Source: Arsenophonus sp052174535
GTDB taxonomy: Bacteria; Pseudomonadota; Gammaproteobacteria; Enterobacterales; Enterobacteriaceae
Direction: 5' to 3'
Length of the DNA stretch: 64,000 nucleotides
Assembly: GCA_052174535.1 (NCBI GenBank)
Contig: JBQMRQ010000068.1
Coordinates: 130,675 to 194,674 of the forward strand
Of the stretch, positions 11,181-22,309 are shown in pieces. The position numbers were made by a program, and so were the translations under genes. The stretch's first letter is position 1. Each line of letters starts with the position of its first letter. Below the pieces are notes generated by a model. That model was not told where the DNA came from and ran no database searches. It saw only the letters and a program-made list of their open reading frames with translations.

Positions 11181-13120
11181 GTGTCTCATCTCGGATGAGA
11201 GTTTAATTTTTTTAAAAATCCAGGGTTAATTTTGAACTAATCTTTCATATGACTGCAATAAAGTTTTACTACTAATACTAATTGGGGTAATTGTTAATTG
11301 TATAACCAAACATATCAATATTAAGTAATCTCAAGCTCTTCAACAGAATTGAAATAATGGGCTTTGCAAACCTGCATTCTATGCGCAAATTAAATTGGTT
11401 ACCAACTATTTACTTGAAGATACCTAATCAGGTTAAATCATTATTTTATATCAAAATCTATACATAAACAGTCGAATCCTTATTTTTCAGTGACTGAATA
11501 TTTTCATAAACTAAAAAGACGATCTGTAAATTCTTTGCTATTATCTATAAATATCAAATAAATATTCATGGAACATGTTCGGTTAATATCATGTAAAAGT
11601 GTTGAATATATTGGCCACAGTATTAACCGTATAAAAGACGGATAAAAACTCATTGAATACTGCACGATCTATACCTACAAAAATAACGTTGTGAAGTTTT
11701 GTTTAGAATTTTCGGAAGATATTTTATATTTACGTTCAAATAACTAAACTCGTAGTTTTAAACCATATATAATTCGGCTTAGTATAACTTCAAGGTAGTG
11801 ACAGTATCGTTGGAAAATGATAGGGAATATATAACTGTAATCATTAGACTATGTTATCAAAGGTTATTGATAGAAATCCTTTCTATAGGATAAAGGATTT
11901 TTGTTACAGTCCTTGCTATGGAAAAGCAAATAGTCATAAAAATCAAAAAAACTCTTTTCTTTTACTTCCTGCCAACATAAAGTTGCATCTTATTTATTAC
12001 CTAGCCTTAGTGATAATTTATCGGATGACGTCAATTCGTATTAAAGTAACTTATTTTACTTTATGATGATCATATTGTCACAATGAACATATTATTCACT
12101 GAGATATTTATTAGGATTACAGTTATAATTAGTTACAAAATTTCCTATTACAGAAAAATATTTAAGAATTTTACTGAAGTCCTCTGGTAAAGATACATTA
12201 CAAGGATAAATTATTTATTTATTGTAATATATGTTATATATCTTAACTTTACTGGAGCAGCAAAACAAATAACTATTTATTTAAAAATAACATTTAGATA
12301 GCATTACTGCTCCTTGCTTCAACGGTGATAACCAACTTAAATATACTAAGTAGTTATTTGTTGAAGTAAACGAAATATTTTATAAACCCTTTAAAAGAAA
12401 GGGTTATTTTATACATATAAAGGTAGAAAATGCTGGAGAGTAGGAGATAAAAGGAAAAAATAAATCACGGTCTTAATCACCAGAGATTAAGAGGATTATG
12501 TGATCAATTAACATTCTTGAAGAGTTTAATGGTTGAGTGTTGTAGTTAGCTGTTTTCTTGAAATTATAATAAATATAGAGTCCCATCTTTTGCTTGCATG
12601 GGAAGCTAAATGATAAGAAACTATTTTGCCAGTAAGCATAAATTAATTGTCATTCCCTAATAAGATTAGATTAATAGAAATTTATTGATAAGAAATTCCA
12701 AACTCAAAATATGAGCAGTTATCTTAACCGATTAAGAATGACTGAATAGCTTACATGGTTAAAGTTGTTTTCTACTGAATTATCTGGTTCAGAGAAAATT
12801 CTTTGAAATCACAACAATTGAAATTCAGATGTAGCTACAAATTATTCTGCGAGAAAAACAAGAATATTTTTATCAAAATAGCCAATTATTAAATTTATCT
12901 CCTTTTACCATAAAGGATCGATAAGTTTAGATATGCTATAAACACTTAGGTATAAATTAGATGCAAGTTCTTTGCTTATCTGAAAGGCAGCTCTGATTTT
13001 AGATGTTGTAGTTGCCTGACGATGGAACCTTTATCATCATGATATTTCCTCAACTATAATTCCTAGTAGGAATTTTGTCATGAATAGAGCTATATTAGGA
13101 TCTATATAATGATCCTGATC
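11180..13120 (-). mobile_element. dead IS481-like element (family B) split by a second IS
   Basis: The minus strand carries an IS481-type transposase remnant. Its 5' end is at about 13110-12885 (near ITPKIRA...IQASKE, with a helix-turn-helix segment) and its 3' part at about 11840-11190. The two parts are separated by a family C element at 11847-12884. In the uninterrupted copy at 42150 the reconstructed protein shows YLFVAIDRATRWVYLEIY and ...EFHIEH, typical of the IS481 rve integrase core. The right end truncates ahpF. All frames are broken. Confidence 0.7.
11847..12884 (+). mobile_element. family C insertion sequence nested in the IS481-like element
   Basis: A unit of about 1.04 kb with imperfect terminal inverted repeats of roughly 20 bp, best read in other copies as CTATGTTAGCAAAGGTTATT. 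It lies opposite in direction to the family B element around it. No frame survives, and the transposase family cannot be named from the joined copies. A readable plus-strand piece common to all copies reads MQIKETFSLLPANIKLH. Seven copies are in the window, six of them touching family B sequence. Confidence 0.65.
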
Positions 13121-13124
13121 TAAA

Positions 13125-14530
13125 CAACTAGATAAGAAACTAATTTGAATAAAATTCTATCAACTCCTAAATTATGCATTAAATAATCCAATCGATTTTT
13201 ATATTCTAAGCCTAGTATCTTTATAACATCCCCTTTTTTAACTTCCAGATTTTTAATCTATAAAATAATATTCAAATTACTTAAACTTGGTAGCTTCTAT
13301 TACAATACTATATCTTCTCTACATTTTTGCAGCAGATTGTAATCAAGTAATATGCTTAACAACTCCGGAAAGAAATTGTGGCTTAAACGCCAGAATTACC
13401 ACCATGAATAACAGCCTAGTTTTGCATTAACTAATGGGGGGGTCCATACAATGGAGGAATAATTTACACCTTTAGTACGATATTCTTTTTCCTGGTAGAT
13501 TCATGCTTATCGCCACCGTTATTTAGCTCCTATCGCAATAATAATTGCACAAGTATTCCTATAAAGGATAGGATCCTATTTTAATTTTATGCAACTTAAT
13601 TCAGAGCTGCCATATCGGCAGAAATGAATTTATTACCATTTATGAGTCGATAATATCATTATTATTAACATGACCACGTAGTGCAATAACTAATTTTGAG
13701 TCCTTCTGTTTTTAACACAAAAATATAATTTTAATATCATTAACATCTAAGATCTAGCTATTAAAACGCTTACTAATAATATCACTATCTATAACTTTTA
13801 TGAGCTGCATAAATAGAAACTTAAGCACCAGTGTAACCGATATCAACAATAAAAGAGATAATTAGGCAGTTGCTAGTTTAGTTTTGGACAACATTTTTAA
13901 TATTAAGATGAATTTCAATGACCATATCACTTAAGATTATCTGTGTACCCCCTTTTCCTTTTCCTTCCCATGCTTAAACTTTTTATCATTAAGAAACAAT
14001 GGAAGGCACACTATCCGTATTTTTAGTTTATGAACTTCAAACTAAAAATAGCACAAATTGATGGTATATGCATAATATTATGATTTAAAACTGCTATTAA
14101 ATTTAAATTTTTACTAAAATCCTTATAATTATACTTTGACTATTAACAATAAGTTTCAAAATAAAACTTTCAATCTAATTGACGGGTCTGATTTAATATC
14201 CTACCTTTCTTCTTTTATAGGATAAATACCCAAACTTGCAATAATACTAAAACTAGTTAGATAAATTCATGAAATAAACAACAAATAAGAAAACTGTAAT
14301 CTACTATCTTTACCCGGATTTTAATAATTAAAAATAAAGATTTACGTACCTATTAAGTTTTTATCTTTAATAAAAGTTATGTTATTTAACAGTGTCCTAT
14401 TGTCTTATAATAGTGTGTTTATTATCTCGGAATACTTTTCACTTTTATTTAAAATTACTATATCAACTTAACCGACTGAAGCAATTTCTAAATATACTTT
14501 AAGTTAAGATTTCATGTTGCTATTAAATAT
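13125..14530 (-). pseudogene. ahpF: ahpF, alkyl hydroperoxide reductase flavoprotein, broken and truncated
   Basis: AhpF is the NADH-dependent flavoenzyme that re-reduces AhpC. Minus-strand pieces match E. coli AhpF in order. The N-terminus reads NSNMKS.LKVYLE, then LNKSEKYSEI. The middle reads IIIAIGAK (E. coli IIVATGAKW), then EKEYRTKGVNY (E. coli EDQYRTKGVTYCPHCDGP). A late piece is VIKILGLEYKNRL. The redox motif CPHCDG has been lost to changes and a shift. The start position reads ATA instead of ATG. The C-terminal part after about residue 440 is missing because an IS481-like element begins near 13120. The gene lies directly after ahpC on the same strand, the normal ahpCF order. Confidence 0.88.
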
Positions 14531-14542
14531 TGATCTATACAT

Positions 14543-14565
14543 AAAAAACGGGTGCTATTCACCCG
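14543..14565 (-). terminator. rho-independent terminator after ahpC
   Basis: On the minus strand a CGGGTG / CACCCG stem with a five-base loop is followed directly by six Ts. It lies about 30 bp after the ahpC stop codon, between ahpC and the ahpF wreck, so ahpC is probably transcribed alone. Confidence 0.85.
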
Positions 14566-14596
14566 AATATAATAAAATTACTTACAATATTTTTAA

Positions 14597-15184
14597 TTAA
14601 ATTTTTCCTACTAAATCAAGTGAAGGTAACAATGTTGCTTCCCCTTCCGTCCATTTGGCTGGACAGACTTCCCCTGGGTGGCTTGCAATATATTGCACAG
14701 CTTTAATTTTACGTAATAAATCAGATGAGTCGCGCCCAATACCTTCCGTAGTAATTTCAATTGCTTGAATAATACCATTGGGATCAATAATAAACGTACC
14801 ACGATCTGCCAATCCTAATTCTTTTTGCTCATGATTTTCTTGATACTTGCGCATCACTTCAAAATTACGTGTCAATATCCAACTTGGATCAGCGATCATG
14901 GTATATTTAATTTTACCAATCGTGCTTGAGTGACTATGCCACTCTTTATGAGAGAAATGAGTATCCGTTGAAATAGAATAAATTTCAACACCAAGTTTCT
15001 TGAATTCTTCATAGTGATCCGCTAAATCAGCTAATTCAGTTGGACAAACAAAGGTAAAATCAGCAGGATAAAAGAAAAAAATGCTCCATTTACCTTTAAT
15101 ATCTTTTTCAGATAGATCAATAAATTTTCCATCTTTAAATGCGATACTTTTAAAAGGTTTAACTTCTGTATTAACTAAAGACAT
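14597..15184 (-). CDS. ahpC: alkyl hydroperoxide reductase peroxiredoxin AhpC
   Basis: Cytoplasmic 2-Cys peroxiredoxin that reduces hydrogen peroxide, organic hydroperoxides and peroxynitrite. The peroxidatic Cys47 is in FVCPTE and the resolving Cys174 in GEVCPAKW. The product aligns along its length with E. coli AhpC (187 residues) but is 195 residues long. The extra residues lie at about 112-121 (KYQENHEQK between VMR and ELGLADRG), in the loop before the LADR segment. A good ribosome binding site (GAAGGAAG) precedes the ATG. A strong terminator follows. Its usual reductase gene ahpF is directly downstream but dead, so AhpC must be recycled by another system (for example thioredoxin- or glutathione-linked), be served by a second ahpF elsewhere, or be on its way out. 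Confidence 0.97.
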   Translation of the reverse strand: MSLVNTEVKPFKSIAFKDGKFIDLSEKDIKGKWSIFFFYPADFTFVCPTELADLADHYEEFKKLGVEIYSISTDTHFSHKEWHSHSSTIGKIKYTMIADPSWILTRNFEVMRKYQENHEQKELGLADRGTFIIDPNGIIQAIEITTEGIGRDSSDLLRKIKAVQYIASHPGEVCPAKWTEGEATLLPSLDLVGKI

Positions 15185-16600
15185 TTTACTGCTTCCTTCT
15201 ATTTTGAAATATATTTAATATATAATCATAAAAGTATCATATCTAATTTTTTTTTACTATTAATTTAATAAATTTCACCTATATTAAATAATAATATGAT
15301 AAAAATTGATGAATAATCGATTTTTCTTAAGAAGAAATGTGTTAACTTACTTTAAGTATATCAATTATAAAATAATAAACACTAACCACACGAATCGCTA
15401 ATTACTAACAAAGTTATTAATCACTTCTCCCAATGAAAAAAATATTATAAATACAAAAAATACTGTTATTATCACATCATAATAACTTTGAGGCTGAATA
15501 ACAATCTTACAGGCACGCAATAATTTCTCCATTAGCATTAAGAATAGTAAACTCTAATTCATTTTCAAGTACAATAAATAATTCATTATTTTATTAGTTT
15601 AAATAAAACATAAAATGATTAGGATTTCCTAATACCTTAACAAGATCCTAATCCTTTTGATAAAGTTTTTAACTAAATATTGTTCATTACCTGTAGCATA
15701 AAAAATATTTTCTACTATCCTATATATAATATTTAGGGAATATCGCTATTATTTCAGTTTCAGCGTTTTTAAATAAAAGTTAAAATAATCTCAACTAGGA
15801 TAGCTAGTCATGCATAGAACGACTTATTTTTAAGCGATGCCAGTAAACATTTTTATTGTGCTTATTTCAAATAAGCTATAATATCTTTCTTGGATAATAT
15901 CCTAACAAGGCTTAGTTATCATAAGATAACTGATAAAGGTAATAATATAAGAAGTAATTTTACGTAACTAGACTGTTTATTATATAAAATTTAATCATTG
16001 AATATTTCTCAATAAAATAAAATTTATTAAAAATACCAATAACAAAGTTGCTATTAACTAATACTAATTAGCAATTAAAGCACTTGATTCCATAAAAATG
16101 CGCTTATCTATTTATTCTAATGGGTAAATTTTAGCAGTAATCAGTTTTATCTCACCTGAATTAATTCATGACCAAATCTTATTTCTAAACTTGTTATAAT
16201 TGCTATTTTCCACTAAAGTTCTTGCTCAAATTATTGAACCAATAAAACTAAATTTTAACTATTAATGGCATTAAATTTAAATGATAGGATGTCACACATC
16301 ATGTCGGCTTAAATTATGCAGCCAAATTTAGCAGAAATTTCTAATTTTTATTAAAAATCGCTACTAATTAGATTAACTACCATATTTGGTTTCTTTATTT
16401 TGTGTATACTCAGTTGTTTTTCAGAAATTTATTATCTTTGTCGTATAGCAATACCTATATCAGCACAAAAGTTACCATCTTCATTTTTTATTGAAATTAA
16501 TAATAGTAAATATTTTAGGATTAAAATTTTTTCTAACTATTTTGTCCTGAATAATATTTCCAGATCCTCGTTGCACTGAACTATTCATGGTAAGATAGAT
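15185..16600. other. decayed stretch upstream of ahpC
   Basis: About 1.4 kb with no intact gene. On the minus strand near 15515-15600 a short readable tail gives NELFIVLENELEFTILNAN and then GEIIACL before a stop, which looks like the C-terminus of a lost protein I cannot name. The ahpC promoter should lie in the first 100 bp, where AT-rich -10-like sequences are too many to choose from. Confidence 0.4.
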
Positions 16601-16786
16601 ACTGAGGGATATAATTAAGGATAAAATATCATGATGATAAATCTCCGTCTTCAGGCAACTATAACACCTAAAATCAGAGCTACTCTTCAGGCAAGCGAAG
16701 AACTTACATTTAATTTATACCTAAGTGTTTATAGCGTACCTAAACTTACCGTTGTTAAACGGTAAAGCAAAATGCTGCTAATGATT
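16600..16786 (+). mobile_element. 5' end of IS481-like element (family B), joined to family C
   Basis: Starts like the other family B copies (MMINLRLQATITPKIRA) and runs to the helix-turn-helix region, where a family C element begins. No family B sequence is seen on the far side of that element. Confidence 0.65.
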
Positions 16787-17833
16787 GGCTATCTTGTGTC
16801 AAAAGTTGTTAATAGAGATTCTCTATACTATATAAAAGGATTTTTCTATAGAGGTTGCCATGAAAAATAAAGCAGTTATGCAGATCAAAGAGACTTTTTT
16901 CTTACCTCCTGCCAATATAAAGCTGCATTTCATTTATTAGTTGCTCTGTAATAATCTGTCGAATGATATTAATTTATACATTAAAGCAACTTATTCTACT
17001 TTATTCTTAGCATATTGTTACAGTAAACATGTTATCCGCTGCAGATATTCATTAATAATTATAGCAATTTTAATTTAAAGTCCACAATTTCAAGAAAATA
17101 TTTAATAATCTTACTTGAAGTGTCCTCTAACGAGGTTATTTTAAAGATAAATAATTTAGTTATCTTCAATGTATGTTTAATAGCTTAATTTTATTAGGGA
17201 ATCTAGAAAAATAAACAGGCATTGATTTGAAAACAAAGTTTAGGTGATATTACTTCCTCTTTCTTGATTTAGCGTCGACAGCAAACATAATTGCACTAAG
17301 TGGTATTGTTGAAATCGACAAAATATTTTTCCTGAAGCTTTAAAAGGGAAGCATTGCATTTCATATAGGAAGCTTAGAAAGGCAAAATAAGGAGATAAAA
17401 AGGAAAAACTAAATCTTGATTTTGATCGCCAAAAATTAAGAAAATCATGCGAGAAATGAAGATTTTTAAAAAGTTTAATACAGAGAGTGTATTGGTTATT
17501 TTCTTTAGCTAATTATTGATAAAAAGTTCAACTTTTATTTTTATGAAGCATAAAATCATATGAAACTTTTGCCAGCTAGCATTAATTACTCACAATTACC
17601 TAATAATAATTATTGGATAACTAGAGAGTTATTAATAAGGGATTCTATATTTAGTTTACAAATAGTTATATCAACTAACTAAAAAGATGGCTAAATAAAT
17701 TCCTATGATAAGAAAATTATTTTATTTATCAAATTATCTAGCTTGAAAAGATTGATTTTGAAGCCACAAGAATTAAAATGCAGATATGGCTATGCTTTAC
17801 TATATTAGTAAAGCAACAACCTTTTCTAACATA
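16787..17833 (+). mobile_element. family C insertion sequence, decayed
   Basis: Full-length copy with both decayed inverted-repeat ends. The left end contains CAAAAGTTGTTAATAGAGA; the right end contains CAACAACCTTTTCTAACATA. It continues directly from a family B 5' end in the same orientation as at 37945. No coding frame survives. Confidence 0.65.
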
Positions 17834-18717
17834 AATAAAATTAATATATCGCAGAGTATAAAATAGTACTAAATTATAAACATCCTTGAAACAGCATAGC
17901 TGTACTACTTACGTATAATGTGCTACATTTTTACATTTCTATATAACACCGACTTTAACTAACCCGATGTATTCTCAAATAAATAGTTTAGTTGAGAAAT
18001 ATAATGAGAGCATTATAGAAATGAGCAGAAAAACTATTATTTCAATTCCACTCAAGAATTTGAGATCGCTACATCGATATATTTGGCTCTACAATCAAGA
18101 ATACCTGAATTAGTATTCAGTAGTAAACTCCATTGTAGTCTATAACTAATTGATTTAAATTAAACTGATTATTAATAATCATACTATCATTCTGAATGCG
18201 ACAGGTAATATAATAACAACGCTAGAAATACTAGAAATTCTACCATGGACAAAAACAGTTTCATTTTTAAGTTAACAAATTTATAAAGATTAGCCAAACA
18301 ATAAAAAATTTTCTGGGCAGCTCCTGCCATTTCAATATCCTGCCATTTCAATATAAGTAAGATCACTAACAATTAAAACTATAACTTCATGTAACATACA
18401 ATATTCAAAATATCTGCCACCAGCAACTAAATCAGAAACTTTATCGTCTTTTCAATATTAGCAACCTTCTTTCCAATACTAAAAAACCAATCAGCAATTT
18501 CTATTTCTTGCATTGAAATACATCTAATAGTGATGAATAAACTCAATAAGTTAAAAACCATCAGGAGAACTGGATACTTGCGACAATAACCTTAACAAGG
18601 AAACGTAATTTTAGCAGTTTTATTAATAGTAATATAGTGGAATTAAGTTTTTCTGGACATGTATGCAGATTCAAGAATTTTAATAGCAAGTATTCTTTTT
18701 AATAAAACGTCGATTGT
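17834..18717 (-). pseudogene. unidentified decayed minus-strand gene
   Basis: The minus strand keeps readable pieces: ADWFFSIGKKVANIEKTIKF near 18500, LVAGG.YFEYCMLHEVIVL near 18420-18360, then a hydrophobic stretch (FLVFLALLLYYL) near 18210-18250. They suggest a former gene, possibly with a membrane segment, but I do not recognise a family. A 16-bp perfect tandem duplication interrupts it at 18323-18354. Confidence 0.35.
18323..18354. repeat. perfect 16-bp tandem duplication
   Basis: CCTGCCATTTCAATAT occurs twice head to tail without a mismatch, inside decayed coding DNA. Perfect identity implies a recent slippage event. Confidence 0.9.
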
Positions 18718-20140
18718 GAGTTATTCTAATTTTTAGTATATGGAGTTTTGAATATGCCGGCGTATTCTGCTGATTAATTTTATTGATGATTTCAACAATA
18801 GAGAAATGATATGACATGAAAAGTCTAGCCTACATATATCTGTAAAACTAGATATTATCGGCATCCCTTGGTATTAACTCATCTGTAATGGTTTGGAGAA
18901 AGCTGATAAGCTCACTGTTAAGATGGAGAGCGCAAGCTATACTGCTCAACATCCTTTTAACGCCGCTAGCTTTCCAATGTACGCTCATGGAGTCGATCAT
19001 AACAGTTATTTTCTAAAGCAAACCATGAAGAACTCTATTGTGGAGATGTTGAGATTAAAGTGTCTAATGTAAGTAGATTGGAACGGCAACAGAATATATT
19101 TTAACAGGTCATTATTACTGACACCAATCTGAAGCGTGCAAAATATCGAGAAGTTGCTACCATGATTGGATAACTACAATGCATATCCCAGTGGGGATTT
19201 TACGAAGCTCTTCATCGATTATTAGTAAAAAGCACATGATCTCTCTGTACTATCATCAGCAGATTGAAATAGCAATGCCTTAAAGAAGGTTGATAATGGT
19301 AGTACGTGATTTAAGCGATATGCACTACATTTATTTCTTGTACTAAAGTATCTGACATCCCGTTAGGCAAGCTTATTGCTTTTAGTTGCTGCTCATAAAT
19401 CGAAGATACTGCATGGATGTAAGGAGCTAGGTTGCGGTAAAAAATCCTTATTAAGAATCAAACACGGTACTGGGCTGAACTTCTAGATGAGCTACGAGCA
19501 TTCTACTCTTTAACCATATTTACTAACTTGCTATAGAAAGACGGTGCTTTATTTTTTAGAATAAAATAGTAAAGATATTCCAAGATACCCAGCATCAATC
19601 CTATTTGATATATAAAATAACTAATGCAATGCTTTCATTTCCTAAAAGCATTCAACTGAAAGTTTAAAGTGATCTGCGAAAGATCTCATGGTTAACAAGA
19701 GAGAGCCCTAATGCCGCTAATAATCCATTAATATTTTGTTGGTAAGGTTTTTAGCGTATTCTGGAGTGATAAAGAAGTTGGAGAAAGATTGAGAAGAATG
19801 ACTGGCATTCTATGCTTCTAGTCATCTCAGTGGGCATCAATAAAAACGATGATTTAAATTGAATCAGTTTTTGTGACAATTTAGAATACGAAAGCTGACG
19901 CATTTAGAATACGGAAGCTGACGCATAAAGAGGTATCGTTCAAGAAAATAACTATTTCAATGGTATCTGAGCTTGCTCTCGTCCGTTTAGAAAAGCTAGA
20001 ATCGACTAAGTAAGAGAGTTGACCTTTTAAATCCTAGTGGTAAATAACGTGCAATTTAAGGATGGAGAGAAGCTTCACGAAGTATCAGAGCAGAACGTAT
20101 CCCTTTCCTTGATCGTATATATTAGATTTGCTAATAACTT
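18718..20140 (+). mobile_element. dead IS256-like element (family A, copy 2)
   Basis: Full-length family A copy. It begins GAGTTATTCTAATTTTTAG and ends near ATTAGATTTGCTAATAACTT. Transposase pieces are in the usual order but the frame is broken throughout. A 23-bp tandem duplication lies at 19879-19924. Confidence 0.75.
19879..19924. repeat. 23-bp tandem duplication with one mismatch
   Basis: Two adjacent copies of a 23-bp unit beginning ATTTAGAATACG and ending GCTGACGC, differing at one base. It lies within the dead IS256-like copy and is absent from the other copies, so it arose after insertion. Confidence 0.9.
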
Positions 20141-20340
20141 TTTTATTATTTTATAATGATAGGAAAATAATAATTAGTTTAAGTAAAATAAATAACTATT
20201 AAGTTAACTTACTTATATTGATAATATCAATTAAATAAAATATAACTAATTATCAATTCTTTTACTTACATAAAGTAAGTATTAAAATTGATAAAAATCA
20301 ATATTTATTATTAATTTATTATTATAAGGAATCTAGTAAT

Positions 20341-21084
20341 ATAATCCCAGAAAAACGCGTTGTTCTCCTAATCCAATCTAGTTTCTGTGCTATCCACTGT
20401 CCAGGACTGCAGTGTTAACCAGATTTGTATTCCATATACTTTAAATGAACATGAACTGCATAAACTCGATAATATTATTGAACGTAAAAAATCAATCCAA
20501 AAAGACATACGCTATTTAAAGGGGGTGATGAATTAAAATTACTTTATGGCATTCTATCAGGTACCATAAAAAGTTTTTCTCTTACCGAGAAAGGTGATGA
20601 ACAAATTACCGATTTTCATTTAGCTGCTGATCTTGTTGGTTTTGATGTTATCATTAATAATAAATATCTAAGATTTTCTCAAGCTATTGAAATTTCAATG
20701 ATTTGTCAAATTCCTTTTGAAACACTCAATGATCTATCAGCTAAAATACCTAATTTGCGACAGTAAATAATGAGATTGATGAGTAGTAAAATTAAAGATA
20801 ATCAAGAAATGATGTTACTGCTGTCGAAAAAATGCTGAAGAAAGATTAGCTGCTTTTATTTATAATCTATCACGCCGTTTTGCTCAGCATGGATTTTCAG
20901 CTAAAGAATTACGGCTAACGATGACTCGAGGTGATATTGTAATTATCTTGGATTAACAGTTGAAACAATTAGCCGTCTGTTAGGTCGTTTTCAAAAAACT
21001 AATACTCTCAGTGTTAAAGGTAAATATATCACAATTAATGATATGTATAAACTTATCGAAATTGCAGGTAAAACCTCATCCTAA
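20341..21084 (+). pseudogene. fnr: fnr, oxygen-sensing transcription regulator, inactivated
   Basis: FNR is the [4Fe-4S] regulator of the aerobic/anaerobic switch. The pieces cover the whole E. coli protein: IIPEKR at the N-terminus; the cysteine cluster CAIHC...QDCSVNQIC; the effector-like domain (GTIKSFSLTEKGDEQITDF); CQIPFETL with the fourth iron-sulfur cysteine; and the C-terminal DNA-binding helix-turn-helix (NYLGLTVETISRLLGRFQK). The start codon reads ATA. There are single-base shifts near the cysteine cluster, before GDELK, at LLSKK.NAEERL and at GDI.NYLGL, and an in-frame TAA after PNLRQ. The high residual similarity means the loss is fairly recent. Neither the uspE nor ogt genes that usually flank it are recognisable. 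Confidence 0.95.
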
Positions 21085-21224
21085 AAACAACAATATAAAT
21101 GTATGTAAGATCATTAATAATCACTTATTATTTTTATGATTTGATTATGTTATTAATTATTATCCTATATATATTTATCCATCTTTAATAATTGAATGTT
21201 GTCCAGCCCATAAAAATAAGCATT

Positions 21225-21480
21225 ATATCTAATTTTCATATCTTGGAATATAAGATAGGTTTTTAAATAATTCAGATTCAACTTTGAACTAATCTTCCAT
21301 AGATTAATAGAATATTACTACCTTATACTGATCAGTATAATTCCTAATTGTACAGCAAAACATATTAATACAGAGTAATCTGAGAATAAAACAGCCCATT
21401 GATAGCATATTTAATATAATTTCAGATAAAATCATGTTATATGCAACAATAACCCTGATACCGCCCCTTCCTTGCTTTTC
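21225..21480 (-). mobile_element. 3' fragment of IS481-like element (family B)
   Basis: Matches the 3' end of the whole copy at 42150-43150 for about 250 bp (the transposase C-terminus and terminal region), then similarity stops near 21480. No coding frame survives. Confidence 0.55.
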
Positions 21481-21723
21481 AAGCAAGGACTAATTTTTTA
21501 ATGTTTTTAGAGTTCTTGGCTGAAAAATATTCTTTTCTTATCTTAACTGGCGTTTTTACTTTGTTTGATGTGAATTTTCCATCTTTTAACTAGTTAGCAG
21601 GTTTTGTCGGAATATCAACAATTTGATATTTATTCTTGATATTAAATAATACAGCTAAATCTTATGTTTAAAATTTAAAGTACTTATAAAAATAATTCAT
21701 AGACAGTCTGACACATAAAGATA
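21480..21723 (-). pseudogene. unassigned remnant downstream of def
   Basis: A minus-strand stretch reads GKFTSNKVKTPVKIRKEYFS with a lysine-rich continuation before stopping at the IS481-like fragment. In enterobacteria fmt follows def, but I could not align this piece to Fmt. It is recorded as an unidentified remnant; fmt is not present here. Confidence 0.25.
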
Positions 21724-21724
21724 T

Positions 21725-21741
21725 CCATCTTAGAAAGATGG
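21725..21741. terminator. weak hairpin after def
   Basis: CCATCTT / AAGATGG with a three-base loop, about 15 bp beyond the def stop codon. No U-run follows on the def strand, so termination would be weak. Confidence 0.35.
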
Positions 21742-21755
21742 TAACTATTATTTAC

Positions 21756-22262
21756 CTATTCTTCTTTTAAACGTTCAATCTTTTTAATTTTGTACCTAAT
21801 ATATTGACGTTTTAATGCAGAAAGATAGTCAATAAATAATTTGCCATTTAGATGATCTATTTCATGTTGAATACAGATAGCAAGTAGATCATCTATTTCT
21901 AATTTAAATTCTTTACCATTGACATCTAAGGCTTTAATTTTTAGCCATTTTGAACGAGGTATAAATGCTCGCTCTTCCGGTACAGAAAGACAACCTTCTT
22001 TAATTCCCGTTTTACCAGATTTTTCTAAGATAACAGGATTTATAAGTATTAATTTTTCATTACGAGATTTCGAAACGTCAATAAGAATGATTCTTTGATG
22101 AATATTAACCTGTGTTGCGGCTAAACCAATGCCTCCTTCTTCATACATCGTCTCAAACATATCATTTACAATACGTTGTATTTCTGCATCAACTTTTTTT
22201 ACTGGTTCTGCAATTTTACGAAGACGTTTATCTGGGTAATGTAATATATTTAATACTGACAT
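21756..22262 (-). CDS. def: peptide deformylase
   Basis: Removes the formyl group from the N-terminal methionine of nascent proteins at the ribosome exit. The 168-residue product matches E. coli Def (169). All three metal-site motifs are present: GIGLAATQ (residues 44-51), EGCLS with metal ligand Cys91, and QHEIDHL with ligands His133 and His137 and catalytic Glu134. The start is the ATG giving MSVLNILHYPDKRLR. No clear ribosome binding site is visible upstream. In E. coli def is followed by fmt (the formyltransferase) and faces dprA. Here a dprA wreck does lie in the divergent position, but fmt is not next to def. Since Def is useful only if initiator tRNA is formylated, fmt is expected elsewhere in the genome. 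Confidence 0.97.
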   Translation of the reverse strand: MSVLNILHYPDKRLRKIAEPVKKVDAEIQRIVNDMFETMYEEGGIGLAATQVNIHQRIILIDVSKSRNEKLILINPVILEKSGKTGIKEGCLSVPEERAFIPRSKWLKIKALDVNGKEFKLEIDDLLAICIQHEIDHLNGKLFIDYLSALKRQYIRYKIKKIERLKEE

Positions 22263-22309
22263 AAATATTTAAAGCTATATCCAAAAAGTAAAAATTATTT
22301 AATACCTAT

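Noticed and set aside
11847..12884. Family C considered as IS66, IS982 or a group II intron
   Set aside because: No reverse transcriptase motif, no IS66-type accessory genes and no convincing DDE motif could be rebuilt; inverted-repeat ends support an IS, but the family is left open.
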